DNA of 12,876 nt, taken from assembly GCA_003556865.1 (NCBI GenBank), contig PWQF01000027.1, positions 1 through 12,876 on the forward strand, given 5' to 3'. Below are positions 5,485 to 12,553 of the stretch, piece after piece. The first letter of the stretch is position 1. Every line of letters starts with the position of its first letter. The translations under genes were made by a program, and so were the position numbers. The notes under the pieces are model-generated. The model was not told where the DNA came from. It made no database searches and saw nothing but the letters and a program-made list of their open reading frames with translations. This stretch comes from Elusimicrobiota bacterium (GTDB lineage Bacteria > CG03 > SLGR01 > PWQF01).

Positions 5485-7628
5485 GTTCAAGGAGCCCTGT
5501 TGATTTCATATTTGGGGTCCACTTTCATCAGCCCGCGGGAAATTTCAGCGAGGTACTGGAAAAAGCCTATCAAGATGCCTACAGGCCTTTTATAGATTCA
5601 TTTAAGAAGTTTAAAAGCCTTAAGCTTAACCTTCATATATCTTCTCCGCTGCTGGAATACTTTGACCGGGAACACCCGGAGTTTCTGGATACTTTGGCCC
5701 TGCTTTCCTCCAGGGGAAGAATAGAAGTTCTGGGCGGCGGATTTTATGAGCCGGTTATAACCTCCATACCCCCCCGGGACCTTGAAGGCCAGCTGGATAA
5801 AATGAAAAATTTCCTTAAACGGCGCCTTGGCATAACTGCAAGGGGCATATGGCTTACAGAAAGAGTATGGGAGCCGCATATACCTTCCCTTTTAAAAAAG
5901 AGCAATGTGGAGTACCTGGCCGTAGACGACACCCACTTCCTGCAGGCAGGTTTTCTTCCTTCCCAGCTTAAAGACTACTATTTAACTGAGGATAACGGAA
6001 ACAGGCTGGGTATCTTTATAATTGATAAAAGTCTCAGGTATCATATACCCTTTAAAAAACCGGAGCAGGTTATAGACAGGTTCACTCATTTTTCTTTAAA
6101 ATATAAGAACCCCCTTTTATGCATGCTGGATGACGGAGAAAAATTCGGTTTATGGCCCGGGACAAAAAAATGGCTGAATGAGACCAACTGGCTGGAGCTT
6201 TTCTTTAAGGCGCTTGAAGATAATTCATCCTGGCTGACGACAAGAAGAATGGGTGAATATTTTGACTCCCGCCCCCCGCGGGGGCTGGCATACCTTCCCT
6301 CTGCGCAGTATTATGAAATGAGGGAATGGGCTATGCCCGTAGAAGGAGCCTTAAAATTAGAAAAGGTAAAAGAAAAGCTTAAGGATAAGAACCTCTTAGA
6401 CCAAACCCAGCAGTTTATATCAGGCGGCATATGGAAAAACTATTTTTTTAAATATCCCGAATCCAATTATGCCCATAAAAAAATGGTTTACATATCCTCC
6501 AAGCTGCAGAAGCACGGCAAGGCTGTTTTAAAAGCAGGTCTTTTAAATGAGGCCCGGGAGAGTCTCTACCGGTCCCAGTGCAACTGCGCCTACTGGCACG
6601 GGGTCTTCGGCGGCATATACCTGCCCCATCTCAGAAAGTCAATACACCTTAACCTCAACAGGGTCTTAACCATAATAGATAAATCCGTTTACGGGGATTC
6701 TTTTATTAAACACAGGGTCTTTGATATTGACTTCGACTCAAAAGATGAACTGGTTATAAACTCCGACTCTCTTTTTATCTCTCTTTCGCCATCCAAGGGG
6801 GGAATAATTGAAGACCTGTCGGACAAAACCACCCTGATAAACCACCTGGACACCGTGGCCCGGAGAAAAGAGGCTTATCACCGGGCCATACTTGATGATG
6901 GCGCGGGCGGGGGAGCAGTAGATGAATCTGATTCCGGAAAAAGTAAGGAGGCCGATTCCATTCACGACATAAAATCAGCTGATTTAAAAAAATATTTTAC
7001 TTATTTAAATTTTGACAGCTATATGCGGAAAAGTCTTGTGGACCATATATTTCCCCCTGATACTTCTATTGAAGATTTCATAACCCAGTCAGGCAGGGCC
7101 AAAAAGGTTTCCCTTCCTTCTCTCAGCCTGAAGGTCAAAAGCAGAGAGGATTCTATAAAGGCCCGTATGGAGGGGAAGTTAAACAAAAAAATTAAAATAA
7201 TTAAATCCCTGGAAGTTGAAAAGGGCAGAAGAGAATTCCGGGCCTGCATAAAACTGCTTAACTCTTCCAAGTCCCCCTGCTCTTTTCTTTACGGGCTGGA
7301 ATTTAACTTTAACCTTTTTAGCGAATGCTCTGAGGATAAGGGTTATTTAATCGGGGAAGATACGGCGCCTCTTAATAAACGCGGCCAGAGTAAAAAAGCT
7401 TTATCCTTCGGGGTATTTGACCGGGAGCAGAGCTACAGGGCGCTAATCACCCTCGGCCGGGAATCTGATTTATGGTATTACCCGGTGAGAGTTGTCGCCA
7501 GCTCCGAGGGAGGATTTGAACTCTCCTATCAGTCTTCCTGTATTATGCCCCTTTTTAAAGTTTCTTTAAAAGAGAAAGAAGAGTTTAATATTTCTTTAAA
7601 TTACTCTGTATCCGATCTTAAGGATTAG
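5481..7628 (+). CDS. GH57 4-alpha-glucanotransferase (amylomaltase-type)
   Basis: This 715-residue protein resembles the Thermococcus litoralis 4-alpha-glucanotransferase class, which moves maltooligosaccharide units between alpha-1,4-glucans. Region 1 is VHFHQPAGNF, region 2 LGGGFYEPVI, region 3 GIWLTERVWEP with nucleophile Glu127, and region 4 LDDGEKFGLWPGT with the Asp217/Asp218 pair holding the acid/base. A middle domain follows, with conserved YWHGVFGGIYLPHLR at about 371-385. A C-terminal beta-rich domain begins after EAYH (464-467) and fits DUF1926. A Gly/Asp/Ser-rich low-complexity insert (about 473-496) separates these parts and makes it somewhat longer than the roughly 660-residue archaeal enzyme. 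There is no signal peptide. The ATG lies within the GT35 stop (ATGA), so the two gene products are probably made together and share an intracellular glucan substrate. Confidence 0.9.
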   Translation: MSSRSPVDFIFGVHFHQPAGNFSEVLEKAYQDAYRPFIDSFKKFKSLKLNLHISSPLLEYFDREHPEFLDTLALLSSRGRIEVLGGGFYEPVITSIPPRDLEGQLDKMKNFLKRRLGITARGIWLTERVWEPHIPSLLKKSNVEYLAVDDTHFLQAGFLPSQLKDYYLTEDNGNRLGIFIIDKSLRYHIPFKKPEQVIDRFTHFSLKYKNPLLCMLDDGEKFGLWPGTKKWLNETNWLELFFKALEDNSSWLTTRRMGEYFDSRPPRGLAYLPSAQYYEMREWAMPVEGALKLEKVKEKLKDKNLLDQTQQFISGGIWKNYFFKYPESNYAHKKMVYISSKLQKHGKAVLKAGLLNEARESLYRSQCNCAYWHGVFGGIYLPHLRKSIHLNLNRVLTIIDKSVYGDSFIKHRVFDIDFDSKDELVINSDSLFISLSPSKGGIIEDLSDKTTLINHLDTVARRKEAYHRAILDDGAGGGAVDESDSGKSKEADSIHDIKSADLKKYFTYLNFDSYMRKSLVDHIFPPDTSIEDFITQSGRAKKVSLPSLSLKVKSREDSIKARMEGKLNKKIKIIKSLEVEKGRREFRACIKLLNSSKSPCSFLYGLEFNFNLFSECSEDKGYLIGEDTAPLNKRGQSKKALSFGVFDREQSYRALITLGRESDLWYYPVRVVASSEGGFELSYQSSCIMPLFKVSLKEKEEFNISLNYSVSDLKD

Positions 7629-8833
7629 AGAAACCGGTCCATAGCCCTGAGGAAGTTAGTATATACGCGCTGCTGCTCCATCAGGAGCCTGTCGGGCCCC
7701 AGAGACCACCATTCCTTGGGGGTAAAATAAGCTGAAACCTCGGCTTCGGCCCCGTAAGCCCCGGCCCACTGAATAAGATGAAGGTTATCGGACTGGGTAA
7801 GGCGCATGGCCAGGTCAATTAAAGTTTTTCTGCCTGTAAGCTTTGCCTTGTTGAGAACGTGATGCATAAGCCTGAAAATAGCCTGCTGGGCACCGTTGCC
7901 CAGAAAAAACTCAACCCCTCCGCTCCCGGCCCAGGTTGACCCGAACTCCTTCACCTCCAGGGAATGGCTTTTAGGGGAAAATTTAGATACAACCTCTCCC
8001 GGCAGAAGGGTTTTTATTTTTCTTTTCTCCAGTTCCCGGGGAAGATGGCGTATAAAATCAAAAATCCCGGTATCCTTTTTATGGTGTTCTCCAAATGTTT
8101 CAAAATCCCATCCCAGCATAATGAAATCACCCCGGGCCCGGCTGATCCAGTGGGCATAGGCATCGGCAGTAAGGGGCCACCCTTCCCACTCCCTGTTGGA
8201 AAAGCGGTACCCGACATCGTCACTGAAATTGAGATGCCGGGCCAGAAGCTTCATTTTCTGTCCCTGCTGATGGTATAGATGGCCGGGATCCCTCCACTCC
8301 AGCACCCAGCCCCTCCCATCCATAAAGGCTGCATCAAAACCAATTTTCTGAAGGGCAAAATAGACATCGTTGGACATAAACATTTCCGTAGTATCAGTTA
8401 TTTTTATCTCTTTTGAAAAAAGGTCCTGGAGATACTCCCGGGCCCATTTCATTCTTTCCATAAAGAGCTCAATATCAAAGTAAAATATAAAACTGTGATA
8501 CGGTTCCACGCATACCAGCTCCAGGTTGGGGTGCGAAACAAAATCCTTGAGCTGCCTGAAGAGAGGCCTGTTCCATTTCCTGGCCTGTTCTATAAAGGAG
8601 ACTGAAAGCCCCAGAGATATTTTAAAACCATCCTCCATTAAATTCTTAAATTCTTTCATTGCCGGAAGATAGCATTCCCTGGCAACCTTATTTAAATAGA
8701 ACTTGTTAATGGTATCGTCGAACAGATAGTTTTTAATTTCTGAAATTTTTGCTCTTTCCGGTATTTCCCGGGCTGGCAGCATTACTCTCTGAGGCTGATG
8801 TATTACGGTATAAATTGATAGGTTTTTACTCAT
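7625..8833 (-). CDS. GH57 alpha-amylase-like glycoside hydrolase
   Basis: This 402-residue protein matches the short GH57 alpha-amylase group (Methanocaldococcus MJ1611 type). Region 1 is VIHQPQR, region 2 CVEPYHSF, region 3 ITDTTEMFMSND with nucleophile Glu150, and region 4 LGWDFETFGEHHKKDTGIFDF with Asp243 as acid/base. All catalytic residues are present. The C-terminal helical part contains LRLMHHVLNK- and RLTQSDNLHLIQW-like segments. It probably hydrolyses or trims intracellular alpha-1,4-glucan, as no signal peptide is seen. The ATG overlaps the end of the upstream GT4 gene by eight bases and has a Shine-Dalgarno (AGGAGT) inside it. Its TAA shares bases with the TAG of the convergent 4-alpha-glucanotransferase gene. 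Confidence 0.88.
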   Translation of the reverse strand: MSKNLSIYTVIHQPQRVMLPAREIPERAKISEIKNYLFDDTINKFYLNKVARECYLPAMKEFKNLMEDGFKISLGLSVSFIEQARKWNRPLFRQLKDFVSHPNLELVCVEPYHSFIFYFDIELFMERMKWAREYLQDLFSKEIKITDTTEMFMSNDVYFALQKIGFDAAFMDGRGWVLEWRDPGHLYHQQGQKMKLLARHLNFSDDVGYRFSNREWEGWPLTADAYAHWISRARGDFIMLGWDFETFGEHHKKDTGIFDFIRHLPRELEKRKIKTLLPGEVVSKFSPKSHSLEVKEFGSTWAGSGGVEFFLGNGAQQAIFRLMHHVLNKAKLTGRKTLIDLAMRLTQSDNLHLIQWAGAYGAEAEVSAYFTPKEWWSLGPDRLLMEQQRVYTNFLRAMDRFL

Positions 8834-10127
8834 GTCTGACTCCTGTTGTCTCTTTTACCTGAAGCAGCCTGGCCAGCAGGTTGCTCTGGATTACGTTCTT
8901 CCAGCTGTACATTTTAGCTGTTACCTTTGCCATTTTCCTCATTTCCCTGTTTCTCAGCGGCCTCCTTTTTAAGAACTCTATATATGATACAATCTCATGG
9001 GGGTCCTCGGTTTCCAGGACTATTGAGTTTTTAAAGGGTATGGCGTAATCTTCGCCGGTTGACCCCAGGAAAGGGATGCCCCCGCAGGCCATAACTTCAA
9101 GGCCCACCAGGCCGAAAGGTTCATGGCCGCTGTTTGCAAGAACAGCATCGCACTCCGAATAGAGAGGTTTAAGCATACTTTCAGGCATAAACTGCTGGAC
9201 GTTATATATATCGGCCTGGGGGCCGTTAAGTATTTTATTCTGCAAATCATCAACAGTGTTTTCATCCAGGCTTATATCCCTGACCTTTAAACCCAGCTGG
9301 TTTATTTCATTAAAGACTTCCCCGCCGAAAGGCTCGCTTCCCCCTTTCATTATAAGAAAGGTCTTAAGCCCTTTTTCCTTAAGTACAGGCAGGGCCCGGA
9401 TGGCCATATGCCATCTCTTGTCCGGCGAAAACCTGCCCACCTTAAGAAGAATTATATCGGCACCGGTTTTACTGTGCATCTCGTTTTGCCTGCTGCTGAA
9501 GCTGTGGCGCCGGAAAAAGTTTTCAGGTATTCCGTTTGGTATAACTATAGGGTTTATGGAATATTTCCACATGGCATGTTTCATATACTTGCTTACCGTG
9601 GTGATTTTTGAAACATAGTTCAGCGCCCCGAAATTTATAGTTTCAAACGAGTATACATTATTTGCATTCCATAGTATGATAACCCTGTCCCTGATACCCC
9701 TGTGATGAAGGTAATCGCTTAGATTAATTGTGGCCTGGGCTGTATGCCATTCCTCTGCCATTACCACGACCATCTTCCGGTCCCTTACGGCGGGCATAAT
9801 AATATTTTCGGTAACATAACGGGGAATGCTCTGGTTAAAATCCCTTATTTTCTCCTGTTCCCCGTCATAAACACCCCCGGGATAAAACCTGCTTATCCAC
9901 TGGCACCACCGGTGCATATTAAGTTTTCCGTCCATTTTCTGTTCAAAACCCTTAAAGTTAGGGTCGCCCACAAAGAAAAGATGGGTTATATAACCCAGTT
10001 TTGCCAGATTCCTGCTTAAGCCCCTCACCCTGGTACCAAGGCCCCCGGCCAGGGAATAATCATCGGGCCCCTCGTAAGAAAGAATTACAAACTCAGTATT
10101 TTCCGGTTTTATTCTGAAATCATGCAT
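8826..10127 (-). CDS. GT4-family glycosyltransferase, glycogen-synthase-like
   Basis: This is a GT-B retaining glycosyltransferase of 433 residues from the start chosen here. The N-terminal half has GGLGTRVRGLSRNLAKLGY (GGLG at 28-31), which resembles the ADP-glucose loop of glycogen synthases, and AEEWHTAQ, which resembles their HDWHT motif. The C-terminal half has IPNGI (196-200), KVGRFSPDKRW (229-239) and the EX7E motif HEPFGLVGLEVMACGG (Glu336 and Glu344). It therefore probably transfers glucose from a nucleotide sugar to a growing alpha-glucan; the donor is not determinable. The frame extends 19 codons upstream to a TTG at 10184, but that TTG is part of the -35 box. ATG 10127 has AGGAG (10143-10139) upstream and is preferred. 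The gene is coupled to the GH57 gene downstream. Confidence 0.86.
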   Translation of the reverse strand: MHDFRIKPENTEFVILSYEGPDDYSLAGGLGTRVRGLSRNLAKLGYITHLFFVGDPNFKGFEQKMDGKLNMHRWCQWISRFYPGGVYDGEQEKIRDFNQSIPRYVTENIIMPAVRDRKMVVVMAEEWHTAQATINLSDYLHHRGIRDRVIILWNANNVYSFETINFGALNYVSKITTVSKYMKHAMWKYSINPIVIPNGIPENFFRRHSFSSRQNEMHSKTGADIILLKVGRFSPDKRWHMAIRALPVLKEKGLKTFLIMKGGSEPFGGEVFNEINQLGLKVRDISLDENTVDDLQNKILNGPQADIYNVQQFMPESMLKPLYSECDAVLANSGHEPFGLVGLEVMACGGIPFLGSTGEDYAIPFKNSIVLETEDPHEIVSYIEFLKRRPLRNREMRKMAKVTAKMYSWKNVIQSNLLARLLQVKETTGVRHE

Positions 10128-10156
10128 TTTTTTTATTGCTCCTGTTTTTTTGCTTA

Positions 10157-10184
10157 AATATACAATTGTTTTAAGGTTTGTCAA
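10157..10184 (-). promoter_or_regulatory. Promoter of the GT4-GH57 operon
   Basis: The minus strand reads TTGACA (10184-10179), a 16-base spacer, then TATATT (10162-10157). A start near 10150 leaves a leader of about 23 bases containing AGGAG before ATG 10127, which supports that start over the upstream TTG. Confidence 0.75.
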
Positions 10185-10196
10185 ATGGCCCGCATA

Positions 10197-10211
10197 AATA
10201 AGAATCTTATT
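10197..10211. repeat. 15-base palindrome upstream of the GT4 promoter
   Basis: AATAAGAATCTTATT is a palindrome with 7-base arms around a single central base. It lies 12 bases upstream of the GT4 -35 box and 42 bases past the tatC stop. It could be an operator or a weak hairpin. It is AT-rich, and the T run follows it only on the plus strand, so it is a poor terminator for tatC. Confidence 0.4.
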
Positions 10212-10253
10212 TTTTACCGGCTGCCCTTATTCAAGGAGGATTAGAAAATATTA

Positions 10254-10955
10254 TTACAGTTTTTCAGCTTTAATTTTAGGAGAAATAATAATACCCAGTT
10301 CATAAAGAACCAGGGCCGGCAGGGCCAGCGCAATCTGGCTGAAAATATCAGGAGGAGTCAGGAGGGCGGAAAGGGCAAAAATTATAACAGCGGAGTATTT
10401 TCTGCCGGAACGGAGGGCCTTTTTATCTGTAATTCCCAGAAGGGAAACCATTCTCATTACCAGCGGAAGCTGAAAAATAACCCCGAATGCAAGCAGAAGG
10501 GAAAAAGCAAAGCTTACATAATTGCGTATGGAAATGGCAGGTGAGAGGCTCCCGCCCCCGAAACCAAGGAGGAAATTAAGCGCGGCAGGAAGAACTACAA
10601 GAAAAGCAAAAGCAACCCCGCCGCCGAAAAGAAGAAGAGCAAAAGGAAAGTAAATATATAAAAGTTTTTTCTCCCGGGGTTTAAGACCGCTTTGGATAAA
10701 CTTCCACAGCTGGTATACGGTAAAAGGAAAGGATATTATTATCCCTGCAAGCAAAGAAACCTTAAGGGCAACTATAAAAGCCTCCTGGGGAGCTATAAAA
10801 ATAAGCTCTCCGGGGATCGGAGCCTTTATCAATTCCAGAAAAAACCGGTAAAAAATAAAGGATCCGGCTGTGGCGGCAATGATACCGGCCGCCGAATAAA
10901 GAATTCTGACCCGGAGTTCCTCCAGGTGCCGGGTAAAAGGGGCCGGGTGGTTCAA
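10254..10955 (-). CDS. tatC: Sec-independent protein translocase TatC
   Basis: TatC is the multi-spanning membrane receptor of the twin-arginine pathway, which exports folded and cofactor-bearing proteins. The 233-residue sequence has the conserved cytoplasmic N-terminus FTRHLEELRVRI, the IAPQEAFIVALKVSLLAGIIISFPFTVYQLW block, GLKPREKKLL containing the conserved Glu after helix 2, YVSFAFSLLLAFGVIFQLPLV, and TPPDIFSQIALALPALVLYELGI. Six membrane segments are expected. The start is TTG, three bases after the tatA stop and with no clear Shine-Dalgarno. It is favoured because the conserved HLEELR motif follows at the usual distance, and translation is probably coupled to tatA. Confidence 0.95.
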   Translation of the reverse strand: MNHPAPFTRHLEELRVRILYSAAGIIAATAGSFIFYRFFLELIKAPIPGELIFIAPQEAFIVALKVSLLAGIIISFPFTVYQLWKFIQSGLKPREKKLLYIYFPFALLLFGGGVAFAFLVVLPAALNFLLGFGGGSLSPAISIRNYVSFAFSLLLAFGVIFQLPLVMRMVSLLGITDKKALRSGRKYSAVIIFALSALLTPPDIFSQIALALPALVLYELGIIISPKIKAEKL

Positions 10956-10958
10956 CCC

Positions 10959-11132
10959 CTAACTGCTGTTCCTGTCCGGCCCTTCTTCTTTTTCTTCATC
11001 CTCCCCTTCACTTGGATTTTCAAACTCCTTTTTGGCCTTGCCCAGGGCACGGGCAACCTGGGGAAGTTTTTTTGCTCCGAAAAGAAGAAAAATTATCAGG
11101 AATATTATTACCAGTTCCTGCCAGCCTATCAT
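10959..11132 (-). CDS. tatA: Twin-arginine translocase subunit TatA
   Basis: This 57-residue protein has the TatA layout: a short periplasmic start MIGWQEL, a single hydrophobic helix VIIFLIIFLLFG, the hinge and amphipathic helix GAKKLPQVARALGKAKKEFEN, and an acidic tail. The FGxKKLPxxARxLGxAxxEF pattern is diagnostic. TatA oligomers form or line the translocation pore recruited by TatC. Many Gram-positive and anaerobic bacteria run a minimal TatA-TatC system, and no TatB is visible here. The ATG starts two bases after the Nfu stop, and tatC begins three bases after its own stop. The gene is easy to miss because it is so short. Confidence 0.93.
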   Translation of the reverse strand: MIGWQELVIIFLIIFLLFGAKKLPQVARALGKAKKEFENPSEGEDEEKEEGPDRNSS

Positions 11133-11134
11133 AG

Positions 11135-11362
11135 TTATACGGCCTCCACGGATTTAAGGCCCGGGACTTTCTCCTTAAGGACTTTTTCTATTCCCTGTTT
11201 CAACGTCATCTGGGACATGGGACATCCGGCGCAGGCGCCGGTAAGCCTCAGCTTTACTATACCCTCTTCCTCTACCTTAACCAGCTCCACATCCCCTCCG
11301 TCTGCCTGAAGAGAAGGTCTCACCTCGTTCAGGGCCTCAACAACTTTTTCCTTATCAAGCAT
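11135..11362 (-). CDS. Nfu-type iron-sulfur cluster carrier (NifU C-terminal domain)
   Basis: This 75-residue stand-alone NifU C-terminal domain (Nfu) carries a 4Fe-4S cluster to target apoproteins, usually bridged between two monomers. The family pattern is complete: [22 protein letters not shown], then [20 protein letters not shown] with the ligand pair Cys44 and Cys47. It starts three bases after the trxB stop, with AAGGAGG as a strong Shine-Dalgarno. The neighbours suggest it supplies Fe-S proteins in a thiol-redox context; Fe-S proteins are also typical Tat cargo, though a direct link is only inference. Confidence 0.93.
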   Translation of the reverse strand: MLDKEKVVEALNEVRPSLQADGGDVELVKVEEEGIVKLRLTGACAGCPMSQMTLKQGIEKVLKEKVPGLKSVEAV

Positions 11363-11365
11363 TTT

Positions 11366-12271
11366 TCAACCTCCTTCTATATAATCAATGGCGTTCAGAG
11401 AAGCTTTTGCTCCTTCGCCTGCCGCAATAACAACCTGCTTTTTAGAAACACTGCTTACATCTCCCGCAGCGTAAACACCTTTAACCGAAGCTCTGTTCAG
11501 AGCGTCAATTATTATTTCCTGTTTTTTGTTTTTTTGGACAAACGGGATCAGATCCGAGGCGGGAACCCTTCCTGTTTCCACAAATACTCCCTCCACACTT
11601 AGCTTCCTCTCACCGGAGGGGATATTTACAATTATCGAGTCCAGCATCTTATCTCCCCGGACTTGTGCAGTCTGTCCCGAAACAATAAGTTCCACCCTGT
11701 CTGAGTTAAGAACTTTTTCCCTTAAAATTCGTTCTCCGCCCATCTTCTTATTTTCAGTTATAAGATAAATCCTGCATTTAAGCTTAATCAGCTGGGCGGC
11801 AGCATAAAGCGCAGAATTACCTCCGCCTATAACAGCCACATCTTTTCCGCTGAAAAGAGGGGCATCGCATATGGCGCAGTAGGCGATCCCTTTACCCCTG
11901 AACTTATCCTCCCCCTCAACCCCCAGCTTACGGGGCCGGGCGCCGGTTGCTATAATAAGGGTTCTGGCGCGGCAGCATTCCCCGTCGCTGCCGTGGACCT
12001 TAAAAATTTCACCATCCCTTTCCAGCTTGCGGACCTCAACGCCCTCTTTTATATCAGCCCCGGCAGAAGAAGCCTGTTTTTCAAATTTTTTAACCAGGGT
12101 CTCTCCGCTCACAACCTGATAGCCGGAATAATTTTCTATGCTGGAGCTAAGAACAGCCTGCCCCCCTATATCCCTGGATATAAGCCTGAAATCTGTTTTC
12201 TGGCGGGAAGCATATATTGCAGCGCTTAACCCTGCAGGGCCGCCCCCTATTATTACAAGATCTTTAATCAA
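11366..12271 (-). CDS. trxB: Thioredoxin reductase-like flavoprotein, AhpF-type
   Basis: This 301-residue FAD flavoenzyme passes electrons from a pyridine nucleotide through a Cys pair to a thioredoxin or glutaredoxin. FAD binding is seen in VIIGGGPAGLSAAIYASR (7-23) and the C-terminal VYAAGDVSS. The redox pair is YCAICDAPLF (Cys132, Cys135), and the nucleotide site is VAVIGGGNSALYAAAQL (146-161). Where NADPH-specific TrxB has an HRRxxxR motif, this protein has ITENKKMGG. That, with GGGNS and the ending IAAGEGAKASLNAIDYI, resembles the C-terminal part of NADH-dependent AhpF, without the AhpF N-terminal domain. The start is TTG with a weak ribosome site, and the first eight bases overlap the glutaredoxin gene, its likely electron acceptor. 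Confidence 0.92.
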   Translation of the reverse strand: MIKDLVIIGGGPAGLSAAIYASRQKTDFRLISRDIGGQAVLSSSIENYSGYQVVSGETLVKKFEKQASSAGADIKEGVEVRKLERDGEIFKVHGSDGECCRARTLIIATGARPRKLGVEGEDKFRGKGIAYCAICDAPLFSGKDVAVIGGGNSALYAAAQLIKLKCRIYLITENKKMGGERILREKVLNSDRVELIVSGQTAQVRGDKMLDSIIVNIPSGERKLSVEGVFVETGRVPASDLIPFVQKNKKQEIIIDALNRASVKGVYAAGDVSSVSKKQVVIAAGEGAKASLNAIDYIEGG

Positions 12272-12506
12272 GCTTAAGTTTCTCTTTTATTTTTTCTTTA
12301 TTAAACCCTATTATTATTTCCCCGTCAATATCAATAACCGGGACTCCCATCTGGGAACTTTTCTCAACCATTTCATTCCTGGCTTTCTCATCCGAACTTA
12401 CATCCATATTTTCAAAATCAACACCCTCCTTTTCCAGAAACTCCTTAAGCCTGCGGCAATGGGGACAGGTGCGGGTGGTATAGGTTTTTATATTTCTTAC
12501 GCTCAT
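12264..12506 (-). CDS. Glutaredoxin-like protein, YruB/NrdH type
   Basis: This 80-residue thioredoxin-fold protein has the active site TCPHC (Cys14, Cys17), cis-Pro56 in QMGVPVIDIDGEIIIGF, and the YruB-type MDVSSDEKARNEMVEKS segment. It should accept electrons from the flavoenzyme encoded next to it and reduce ribonucleotide reductase, peroxidases or other disulfides. The arrangement resembles the Clostridium pasteurianum Cp9/Cp34 glutaredoxin-flavoprotein pair. The ATG has a strong AAGGAGGA Shine-Dalgarno. The gene is 47 bases downstream of the DUF368 gene. Confidence 0.93.
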   Translation of the reverse strand: MSVRNIKTYTTRTCPHCRRLKEFLEKEGVDFENMDVSSDEKARNEMVEKSSQMGVPVIDIDGEIIIGFNKEKIKEKLKLD

Positions 12507-12553
12507 TTTAAATCCTCCTTTTTTTTACTTTTACCCGTTAAAATGAAATATTA

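Noticed and set aside
6895..6970. Possible frameshift or fusion in the 4-alpha-glucanotransferase
   Set aside because: The Gly/Asp/Ser-rich segment is in frame between two conserved domains and reads as a linker insertion.
10128..10184. 19-codon N-terminal extension of the GT4 protein from a TTG start
   Set aside because: The TTG is part of a consensus -35 box, the extension has no Shine-Dalgarno, and ATG 10127 has AGGAG and begins just before the conserved domain.
10197..10211. Palindrome as an intrinsic terminator for tatC
   Set aside because: The stem is AT-rich and the T run follows it on the plus strand only, so it does not fit a minus-strand terminator.
10234..10246. Shine-Dalgarno-like AAGGAGGAT on the plus strand
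   Set aside because: No plausible plus-strand gene follows; the next sequence is the complement of tatC.
10692..11309. Plus-strand open frame across tatC, tatA and nfu
   Set aside because: It runs antisense to three well-supported genes and shows no domain.
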